Assembly (NCBI GenBank): GCA_023213395.1
Contig: CM041465.1
Coordinates: 155,627,741-155,691,740 of the forward strand
Origin: Cycas panzhihuaensis
Lineage: Eukaryota; Cycadophyta
Reading direction: 5' to 3'
DNA length: 64,000 nt
This document shows, piece after piece, positions 12,183 to 21,771 of this stretch; positions within the stretch are counted from its first letter, which is position 1; each line of letters begins with the position of its first letter. Below the pieces are notes generated by a model that saw nothing but the letters and a program-made list of their open reading frames with translations, searched no databases and was not told where the DNA came from. The translations under genes and the position numbers were made by a program.

Positions 12183-13465
12183 TGGAGTTGAAGAATGGGA
12201 TTAAAGAAGCGAGAGTAAGTAGAAAGAAGGGAAAGAATGAAGTGGGATAGATTCAAGAAAGAACGAGATCGAAGAATAGGGAGTTGCTATATGGGAAAGA
12301 AGGGGCAAAATAGGGGAATATGGGGTGTCTATAGCCTGTTGACCCCAAAATTACATAAGCATGATATTTAGTCCACTAGAAAGAGCACAAAAAACTTATT
12401 GAAATGGGATGTATGAGTTTTAAGGTGAATTTGGAGTGGTGGGGCCCACCAAAGGCCTGTGTACAAAAAGAGTGAAAATTAGGGTATAGACTAACCTAGT
12501 GCAAAATGACCCTTATGAGATGCTGATCAAATTGAGGTATATGAGTTGTAAGGGTTTTTTTTTTTTTTTTGCACTTTAAGCAAGAGTTATAAAGGTTTTT
12601 TTTTTTTTAATATATATATATTCCTTCTTTGCTCTCTCTTTTTCCCGTTTTTTTTTTTTTTTTTCAAAGACTTGACTGTTCTAATAAGTTTTGAATTCAG
12701 GTAGTCAATGGCTTGTGATTAAGACTAGGGCAGGGGAATAGTGAATGATCAAATGTGTCCTACCCACTACAGAATGAGGTGTGCTTGGTCTTAAAGGCCT
12801 GCCAATAAACTTCTGATGCAGAAGTTTGAGATAGGTAACTTCGTGGTGCTAACGCTAACCACTACACTGCAAGACTTTAGTAGCTGATAGGTTACCTATG
12901 CTAGGGAGGGTTTTGGAACCCTAAAGGGGGTCCTCCTATATACCCGGAGGTACGTGGAGGCACACTTCTATAGCCAGGTTCTATCTAGGGCTTGGTTCAA
13001 GAGTGTTATCTCTAGTCCTTCACGCAAGGGCCAGCAAAGCCACGATGCGCTTATCCAGAATGATAAATCCCTGTGATCTTTAAAGACCACCGGTAGAGAG
13101 TCTCTACCTAACTACTTGGGTAGCTGCCCAGTGGTGTTATCTACCCAGAAAGGAGAGGTAGGAGAGGACACAAAGGGTAGCCACCCAGCGGTGTTATCTA
13201 CCCTTGGAATATAACCCAATGCAAGAAAAAGAAAGCTTAAAAATTGAATTAAATGTACAAGAAATAAATTGCTTGCGGTACCTGAAGGTCAAAATTCCCC
13301 TTTGCTTCACGACCTTTAATATGTCCTGCTACCATTCCTCAATCTTCTTGGAGAGAGTACTAAGTGAAGGTCTTTCCTCAATCTCTGCCTAGGTAGAGAG
13401 AGTACTCAATCATACAGGAAAAAAAAATTTACTATTTCAGGCAGCTTCCCACGATCGTAAATGGA
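12183..13465 (-). other. Gypsy-2 5' leader with poly-T (minus-strand poly-A) tracts
   Basis: About 1.28 kb of non-coding sequence lies between the PBS and the gag ATG. Three long T runs (about 12556-12571, 12596-12609 and 12646-12664 on the plus strand) mean A-rich blocks in the element's RNA. The part from about 12740 to 13465 is shared with 59591-60311 (Gypsy-6), including GAGGTGTGCTTGGTCTTA and GGTCCTCCTATATACC, so the leader is a family trait. No coding capacity was recognised. Confidence 0.75.
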
Positions 13466-13477
13466 GCTCTGATAACA
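13466..13477 (-). promoter_or_regulatory. Gypsy-2 primer-binding site (Met-tRNA type)
   Basis: The minus strand reads TGTTATCAGAGC, one base different from the plant initiator-Met tRNA complement TGGTATCAGAGC. It starts two bases after the 5' LTR. Confidence 0.9.
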
Positions 13478-13479
13478 CT

Positions 13480-13820
13480 TGGACCATTCCTTCTCAGAAA
13501 TTGAGGCTTGTAGAAGTGATAATTAGTAGAAAATAAAGCCAAATAACATGAATGCGCAAGCAGACCACAGAAAATGAATCACCAAAATGAGTACCGAAGT
13601 ACTTTCTCCTTTCAAGATATCCTCCTCAATAACATTACGAGTGGTTTAACCCTTTAAATACACAAGTAAGGGTCTTCATCCTTAATGATTCTATTAGTGG
13701 CCCTAGTGGCCTTACATCTTATTGGATGACTTAGCGGTCCATACACATGACTTACTAAACCTCTTAATCCTTACTTGTTGGTGGCTCCCTCTTGCTAAGG
13801 AAAGGTGAGGTTATGTTACA
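13480..13820 (-). repeat. Gypsy-2 5' LTR (right copy)
   Basis: 341 bp, starting TGGACCATTCC and ending TTATGTTACA on the plus strand, about 94% identical by eye to 7325-7665. Confidence 0.95.
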
Positions 13821-13825
13821 CCCTT
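13821..13825. repeat. Gypsy-2 target-site duplication, right copy
   Basis: CCCTT matches 7320-7324. Confidence 0.9.
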
Positions 13826-14826
13826 TCCCATAGGGCAATAAGAACATAAGGGATATATGTACAATATATAGAATAATATGATGCAAACTATCTAAGTCAA
13901 TGAAACATTTGCAACACAAGACTAACTCTCACCTCCTTTTTATGCTACCTTACACATATGAAAAAGGGGCTTGAAGGAGAAAGGATGTAGTTGGCCTCAG
14001 AATGGTTAACCCTCCCAGGTCTATGATACTCCACGCTATCTAAGTACTAAAGTTACAAAGCAAGGAAAATAAAACAAAACCTTGAGGTGCAAATAATGGG
14101 TTATGGGTGAAATTACATGTGTTGTCAATATTGCAAAAGCTACGAAGTGCAACTTTTACAACCTCAACCTAGCCTACCATCAAGCAATAAGTAGGGTATA
14201 GTTTGGGGCTGTAATCCCGCTTGTGTAAGGTCTGTAAAGCTGAGAGCAAGCACAACAATGGGCTGCATACGCTATTGCTAACAATGACTTACCTTCAAAG
14301 AGCCCTTTGGAAGCCCAAGTGAAGCATGGAGGAGGAAGAGGTAGGTAGAGGAGGCTACCCTTGAGGAGAAGGCCTGTTGGATATGGAATCCTACCTTTCC
14401 TCCTTTCACTCTCCTTAGAAGCCTCTTCCTTACTACCTCCTTAGAGAAACCAGGAGAGAGCTAGAAGGAAACAGTAGGCAAACAAGAAAGGGGTGGGTTT
14501 GCCTCTCATTTATAGCAAAAAAAATAGAGAAGTAAAGCAAATGAGAAAGGGGCAGGTTTGCTTTACTTTAAAAAGGGGAAAGTAAAGCAAATGATGATGA
14601 GTACCTACTATGGGTAGATCATGGGAAGATCTACCTGGAAAATAAGAGAGAAAGGAAAGCCTTATGGGATTTACAGGTGAAACCCCAAAGGAGCTGCAAA
14701 CTGAAAACAAAACTAGAATAAGATAGAAGATATGTGCTTGGTGGAGTACTTGGAGTGTGTCCTTCCTTTAGTTAGCCATGTTGTAGGCCTATTGTTATGG
14801 ATCTAGAGATACAGAGGACTGGTATC

Positions 14827-15915
14827 AGGGGAGGGTCTTCCTCTCCATGCATAGTAAGAAGGAAACTTGCAACCAAGCAATGTATGCCTTTTCCCACAGG
14901 GCAGTAAGAACACAAGGGATATATGTGTAATATATAAGATAATATGATGCAAACTATCTAAGTCAAAGAAACATTTATAACACAAGACTAACTCTTAGCT
15001 CCTTTTTATTCTAACTTGCACATAATATGAAAAAGGGACTTGAAGGAGAAAGGATGTACTTAGCCTCGGAATGGCTAACCCTCCCAGGTCTGCAATACTC
15101 CGTGCTTTCTAAGTACCAAAGTGGCAAAGCAAGGCAAATGTAACAAAACTTTGAGGTGCAAATAGTAGGTTATGGGCAAAATTACATGTGTTGTCAATGT
15201 TGTAGAAGCTATGAAGTGCAACTTTTGCAACCTCAACCTAGCCTAACACTAAGTGATGGGTAGGATATGGTTTGGGGCTATAATCCTACTTGTGTAAGGT
15301 CTACAAAGCTTAGAGCAAGTGCAGTAATGGGCTACATACATTGCTGCTAATAGTGACCTCCCTTCAAATAGCCCTTTGGAAGCCCAAGGGAAGCATCGAG
15401 GAGGAAGAGGTAGGGAGAGAAGGGGGCTACCCTTGAGGAGAAGGCTCATTGGGTATGGAATCCTACCTTTGCTCCTTTCACTCTCCTTGGAAGCCTCTTC
15501 CTTGCTACCTCCTTAGAGAAACTAAGGGAGAGCTAGAAGGAAATAGCAGGCAAACAAGAAAGAGGAGGGTTTGCCTCCTGGTTACAATAGAAAAACTAGA
15601 GAAAGAAAGTGTTATAAAAAGTATATAAACAACTTTTGTAAAATTTAAAAGGGGGAAAGCAAAGAAAAGGATGATGAATACCTACTATGGGTAGATTAAG
15701 GGCATATCTACCTAGAAAATAAGAGATAAAGGTAGGCCTTATGGGGTTTATAGGTGAATCCCCAAAGGAGCAGCAAACTAAAGTTAAAATTGGAATAAGA
15801 TAGAAGATCTATGCTTAACGGAGTACTTGGAGTGCATCCTTCCTTTAGTCAACCATGTTGTAGGCATGTTACTACAGATCTAGAGCTGCAGAGGATTAGT
15901 ATCAGGCTGGGAAGT
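14827..15915 (-). repeat. Leader-like tandem unit 2
   Basis: The uninterrupted partner of unit 1, directly adjacent to the left Tat LTR. The sequence contains an AGCCCTTTGGAAGCCCAAG block (about 15370-15390) conserved in unit 1 at about 14299-14317. Short frames such as 15249-15449 show no domain. Interpretation as the element's 5' leader rests on position next to the LTR and on the 75-bp piece retained beside the right LTR. Confidence 0.65.
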
Positions 15916-16768
15916 TGATGTATCAGACCTATATTATTATAGGGCATTTCTATAGAAAGGTCTCAAGAGTGAGTGAGAGAGAGAGAGAGTTAAAGACTGG
16001 AAGAGGAGGAAATGAGGGTGTTTTTGGGTTTTTAAACCCAACCAAAGCTCAATTGAGCAATTAGGATTTAGCTTGGGCTAAGAATACATCTCTTCCATGT
16101 GGTAATTTTGCAATAAATGCAAAATTAGCCATGAAAGATTTTAAAAAATAATGTATGACAGTTACCCCATAGTAAACTTTACGGTACCGCAAAGTTTACA
16201 ATAGTACCACAAAGTTTACAGTGGTACCATGATCTTTATCATAGTGCAGTAGAAACATAAGAAAAATGAAGCTTGGGAGCTTAGAAAAAGGGGGTACTTT
16301 AGGCCTAGAGGGGCATGGCACTCTATCCATATGGCAAGGGACAACCATGGGACTAAAGAAACCTACAATAGGCAAAATACCAAAGGTGAGGAGCTCCTAA
16401 AAAGTTAATAAATAAGTGAAGAGATAGCAACCATGCCTAGGCAATGTGCTAAAGGTCAAAGTGTGCCAATAGGTGATGTGATTGGGCTATGGGGGCCAAC
16501 TGGTACTTGGGCACAATGTGAAGATGTGGAGGAGGGATGCAGAGTGTCATGGGATGTATATCCCTAGATCATCATAGGTTGAAGTGGTATAATGCAACAT
16601 GATCAAGCAACAAATGCATAATGATCATGCAATGAATCAAATAATCATGTAATGTAGAAAAAATGCCTTAATTTACCTTTCTTAGAATTGACAAAGGCAA
16701 GGGGTAGAAGCAAACATATACTTACCTGAGTCAACTTGCCTATGTCCATTCCCAGTAAACGGGAAACA
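15916..16768 (-). repeat. Left LTR of the Tat-like element
   Basis: Starts TGATGTATCAGACC and ends GGGAAACA on the plus strand. It is collinear with 24770-25596 along its whole length, for example at CATTTCTATAGAAA...TCTCAAGAGTGAGTGAGAGA, GGGCTA..GGGGCCAACTGGTACTTGGG and TATGTCCATTCCCAGTA. It contains a short GAGAGA run and no coding sequence. Confidence 0.85.
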
Positions 16769-17394
<626 letters not shown>

Positions 17395-17800
17395 GTGACA
17401 CTTGAGGATGAGGTAAACAAGGCCATCTTCCTCAGTGTCATGGACTCGAGAGATATGACAGATATCAATGGAAGGGAAATGTGATAAAAGAGACCTAGTG
17501 GTTGAGGCGAGAGCCCTCAAGCATGGGAAACACACTTAGTAGACCTGAGTGAGATGAGATACCATGACCTGAGAGTCCCAAAGGCGGATGATGGGTCTAT
17601 AGTAGAAGCGGAGTGCATTAGTGAGGGCTTCAATGATGGTTGTGTATTCAGCTTCATTATTGGTGGCTTCGGGAAGGAAGACCCTGGAACGCATGTAGTC
17701 GTATCCAAAGGGGTCAAAAAGGATCCACGTAGTGGCAGAAGAGCCTGGGTTACCATGGCTTCCACTATCGGTTAAGATAAGTAATGCCATGGTAAGAGGG
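17395..17800 (-). pseudogene. RNase H domain (type I, GNPG-motif), isolated
   Basis: On the minus strand from about 17790, a short domain reads LTDSGSHGNPGSS, then LPEATNNEAEYTTIIEAL, then LWDSQVMVSHL, and in a continuing frame HISRVHDTEEDGL. These correspond to the four blocks of RNase HI, with candidate catalytic D, E, D and D positions still visible. The GNPG and ATNNEAEY signatures match the second ('archaeal-type') RNase H that Tat-group retrotransposons acquired, or a cellular RNase HI, rather than the usual gypsy RNase H. It lies far downstream of integrase, near the 3' LTR, whereas in Tat elements I would expect it next to the RT-RNase H part. A frameshift or stop near 17530 and upstream stops suggest it is dead. 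Confidence 0.75.
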
Positions 17801-19084
17801 AAGTGAAGGTCTCAGTGAGACGGATGGGAAGAGAAAATAATAGCAGGGTCGACAAGTAAAGAAAGGGACCCAAAATGGGGGAAACAATCATGAGGTACTT
17901 AGATGGCTATGAATAAAGGTCATAAAGGGTAGGAGGACCCAAGGAAGAGGCTACCCAGGGATGAGGAGACAGACCTAGTGGACAGGAGGGAGATGGCAAC
18001 AAAAAAGGCCCCTCTAGGGTCCCAAAGGTTACTAAATGAAGTGAAGCGCAGTCCTAAGTGAGGGAGGTGCTTCCCTTGGGAACTCTAAACGCTTGAATAG
18101 GCAGCAAAACTGGGTTCATGACGTCGAAATGAGCCAAAAGAGTATAAGCATGGGTATATTTAGGACTGGCATGAAAACTGAGGCAAAAGGAGCCTTGTAA
18201 GAAACTGGAGGGGTCATCATAAATATGCTAAGGAGGCAAAAGAAGAAGGCCATGGAGGCAAAACAGGGGATAGACCCAGAAGGCAATCATAATGTGGGAA
18301 AGAGATGGTCGTAAGGGTTGTCATGGCGAGGAAAATGGAGGAAGTGCTCGTCAGGTTCCCCGCCTATATAAGGAAAATTCAGAGAAAATGGAATTCATTT
18401 TCACAGGCTCACGATCAATCTGGAGCCCTTTCCCTTACACAGTGGAGCACCGTCCAACTTCAGATGTACGTAGAGAGAGATTAGACTATTGGATTAAAAT
18501 GGGGAGACAGCAGACAAGATCAAAGCGATGAGATGTCCATAATAAGACTAAATCCAATGAGTGGGTCGTCCTATACCCATTTCATTTTGTCACTTGAATT
18601 TCATGTATTTTTGTGATATTTTTAGAGTAATTCTTGGCCCCTTAAGGGAAACTTGAGACCCTTTAGAGCCCAATTTGGGCCCTGAGAGGGGGAGGACCAG
18701 GGCATTAGGTAGCCCTTGTCCTAGTGGACCCAACTGGTCTCTACTCACATAACAAATTTTGATTTTTTTTAGGTATTCCCCCCCTTGTGCGGGGGGTTAG
18801 ACTAGCCCCATGGTGAAATATATAGTGTTGTAGAGTTTTCTATGGGGCCACTGAGAATACACTAAAATTTTATTGAGGCCCTAGTCAAACTTCATGGTAC
18901 CATAGATTTTGACGCAAGATAGAGACAATCAAGTAAAAAAAAGAAGGAAAGGGGCCTAAAATGGTAAACTTAGCCTAGAGAGAGGGAGAGGCAACCTAAG
19001 GGTAGGTAGGCAGAGGCAGAGGGATTCTAACTAATTGTTAGGTGTTTTACAAGTGGTTATCGAGGTAGACAACCATAATAATAT
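17801..19084. other. Long non-coding 3' region of the Tat-like element
   Basis: No domain was recognised. It holds a 79-codon plus-strand frame (18292-18531) without known motifs, and a TATATAAG box within a GC-richer stretch at about 18355-18380. G-rich blocks (18671-18790) separate it from the PMD remnant. Confidence 0.5.
18365..18372 (+). promoter_or_regulatory. Candidate TATA box upstream of the antisense PMD frame
   Basis: TATATAAG, preceded by CCCCGCC and followed by GAAAA, in the same direction as the PMD frame and about 0.7 kb before it. Only the motif and position support it. TATA-like words are common in AT-rich DNA, though this local context is not AT-rich. Confidence 0.25.
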
Positions 19085-21000
19085 AGGGGTGGTGATGATG
19101 AGTTTTACTAAGATGATGACTCAGGATGACAAGTAAGCTCTAGGGAGATATGGATTGTTGAAGATCATTAATACACCACAGTATACCTTAGACCAGTGTC
19201 TCCTAGTTGACATTATCACTTATTGGGATCGTAGGTGACATGTATTCCACCTCCTCTAGGTAGGGGACATCACTATCACACTAGGGGACATTCAGAGGAT
19301 CCTAAGCGTGCTAGTAGGAGGAGCACCAATGTCGCTAGGGGCATTGCCTAACAATAATACTGCACACAGGGAGGTAGCCATGTACTTCACAGGGAAAGAT
19401 AGGTGGGAGAGGCATGGGATACCAGTTCAGACCATGGTCATGTCATGGATTCCTCAGGTGAGGAAGTTGATTACATTGGGCATTCTATTTCAGATATCCT
19501 AAAATTAGAATTACAAGGATATACTTGGAAGATGGATGGAGATAGTCAGGAAGTGTGAGGCTAGGGAGAGACCAGATTGGGCTACTCTGATAGTGGCGAA
19601 CATGGTTGCCCAACTAGATGCTATCAGAGTGACAGGGAAAGGAGGATTCTCCTACTCCACGCTGCTGCAATGCTGGTTCTTTGATCACTTTAGGGCAGTA
19701 GCACCACCAAGAGGACCACACCCTATCTTGGAATAGGATCATGTGGTACACAGGTGGCAGATTTAGTTTAGAGGAATCAAGGACCAAGCTTACATCAGGT
19801 GCTTGGTGGAGGCAACATCACTAGACCTCCTCACCATGGCGGACTATACGGCAGATCCATACAGAGGGGTGAGGTGGGGTAGTGATGACAAGGCAGGAGG
19901 AGCAAGAGGTGCCCTAGAGATGACAATGATGATGGTGGTTATGACGGAGGCAATGAGGTAGGCCCATTAGGAGTAGCAGGTGGTGAGGCGGGTCTATTAG
20001 GGACCACATGAGGTGAGGCAGGGCCTTCAAAAGCCATAGGAGGAGAGGTGGATCCATTAGGAGCTACAAGGAGAGGTAGGCCACCCTACATACTAGTCCA
20101 GAGACTAAGGGTGGTAGGCAGAGATTGGGCCATGGCAGCAGCCATAGCGATAGAGGGAGGAGGAGACACCCTGATGGGCCAAGTAATAGGCAAGGTGGTA
20201 CCTAAGGAGGAGGGGGTACTAATAGCTTAGGGAGGTCTCGAGGAGGAGATAGTCGCCAGATCTAAGGAGTCGATTATCCCAAGAGGTGAGACACTACCCA
20301 TACTCATCACCCTTTGATTATTATACATTTAGATAGTTTATTTTAATTTAGTCGTGAGGTTTTGATATGCATATGGATATGTAGACTGATACGTGATGTG
20401 TTTGGCTTAGCAAGATTAGTGGGGATGGTGAGGCTGATTGAGGCAATAGTCTGGGAGGTATTCCCCCAGGTCTACATAGAGGGGAAACCTCCCATCCAAG
20501 CTAGAGAGGAGCCACAATCAGCGAGGGCACACACGATAACATTCGCCCCATTTATCAGGGCTAGAGACGTATGGTTAACAAAGTCACAAGAATACTAGAC
20601 AAGGATGGGATAGCTACAAGGGGAGATGAACGGGACTTGCAAGGAGAAAGATGCCTTACAAGGTCACATCCAGGCACTAGAGGCTATCGGTGGAGGAGTA
20701 GGTGTAGATGGAGAGGGTGGAATCCAGATAGACATGCTCAAGGAGTGACTCTAAGGAGTGGAGGAGAGGCTCCGATGGGTGAAGGGAGAGATGGATCATA
20801 TATAAGGGTGATATGATCAATTGGTGGACTAGTTTGCATTGAGGTCATCACGGAGCAGGACCCAGACACAAATGCCAATAGCAACCCCAAGGAGGCCTCA
20901 AGATGAGGGGAGTGAGGTAGGGATTTCCCAATGGTGCAGCAAGATCCTAGGAGGCATGTGGTCTCCTAAGGAGACATCATGGTGACCAGGAGATGACACT
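19085..21000 (+). pseudogene. Plant mobile domain (PMD / aminotransferase-like) frame, antisense to the Tat pol
   Basis: In the plus strand, fragments read LVDIITYWDRR, HVFHLL (19239), VGDITITLGDIQRIL (19260-19304) and LVGGAPM, followed by FSYSTLLQCWFFDHF near 19650-19690. These correspond to the PMD pattern in which a THTFHLPxGE-type motif leads into TITLxDVxxLLGLPVDG. PMD occurs in plant MAIN/MAIL1 proteins, which are involved in transposon silencing, and in plant transposable elements, both MULE and gypsy. Here it lies inside a gypsy element and opposes its pol. Stops at 19257 and elsewhere, and frame changes toward 20050-20800, make it a pseudogene. The right limit is uncertain. Confidence 0.65.
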
Positions 21001-21771
21001 CCATAAATAGAGGATCACCAGAGAGTAGGGTAGGATTAGTTTTAATTGGGAAATCACCGGACCTCTAAGGAGTCACCATATGTTACCACACGATTGTACT
21101 CTTCCCTTCAAGGATTTCGGCTTCCCGTAGATGATGCACTATATTATTTATATGATATAATCATTTATGTATATAGAGAGAGGCCATTGGCACCCCATTT
21201 GATGTATGATGATGCACTTTGTTGTATATTTTATTTATATGTTTGTACATATGTGGACATGGGTGCATGGGTGCACGAAGGGCTATACATGATGATGGTT
21301 TTGGTTTGTTGTTATATGGTTTTTGTTATTAGATCATATAGGTGATACCTAGGTTTCCTTTCATATAGGGCCATATTTGTAGCAAGCACACATGACCACC
21401 ATGAGCATAGGTGATAGGCACATGTGAAGCTAGGAGATGGGGAGATGTACATGTCTATTGAAGGAGCATATTGGGATATGCAAAGGAAGCATTAGTGAGA
21501 GAGAGTACAAGTACTTGAGTATGTGGTCCTAGTTGGGGTATGTTTCCAAACTTAGGAGTTGTGAGAAACCACACACCTAACAAGGAGGAAGAGTTTCCCT
21601 TAGGAGGGAAGCATAAGGTGTCACAAAATAGGATAGAGTGATGAGAGAGCCACACTAAACCAAAATTTCATTCATGGTTTGGGGGAATGAGGATGCATTT
21701 AGAGTGGTAGTTTACGCTCATTTGAAGTGAGGAAAAAGAGGCAGTATGCCTAACCTACACAGGTGTAGAGG
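21001..21771. other. Spacer between antisense PMD remnant and integrase end
   Basis: No recognisable domain. It includes a 99-codon plus-strand frame (21046-21345) rich in Y, C and V that could be the ragged tail of the PMD protein or chance, and non-coding sequence downstream of the integrase stop. Confidence 0.4.

Larger units (their letters stand above)
7325..13820 (-). mobile_element. Gypsy-2: complete but inactive Ty3/gypsy chromovirus
   Basis: A structurally complete 6.5-kb element on the minus strand. It has two LTRs of equal length (341 bp), TG...CA ends, 5-bp CCCTT target duplications, a Met-tRNA-type PBS, a polypurine tract and a single gag-pol region ending in a chromodomain. By hand count the LTRs differ at about 20 positions (roughly 6%), nearly all transitions. 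The host sequence exists uninterrupted in the tandem copy at about 14860-14900, which confirms the insertion point. It is younger than Gypsy-1 and than the leader duplication it sits in. Confidence 0.95.
7264..14826 (-). repeat. Leader-like tandem unit 1 (interrupted by Gypsy-2)
   Basis: Unit 1 consists of 7264-7319 plus 13826-14826 and was one stretch of about 1.05 kb before Gypsy-2 inserted. It is a diverged copy of unit 2 (14827-15915): both start with CTTCCTCTCCATGC, share a block around AAGGAGAAAGGATGTA, and end with CAGAGGA followed by TGGTATCAG or TAGTATCAG. The last 75 bp also recurs at 24693-24769, next to the right Tat LTR. I read the unit as the 5' leader of the Tat-like element, on the minus strand, duplicated in tandem. 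No protein domain was recognised. Confidence 0.65.

Noticed and set aside
21046-21345. 99-codon plus-strand frame as a new gene
   Set aside because: No motif, hydrophobic tyrosine/valine-rich text and location after the PMD remnant suggest chance or a decayed tail.
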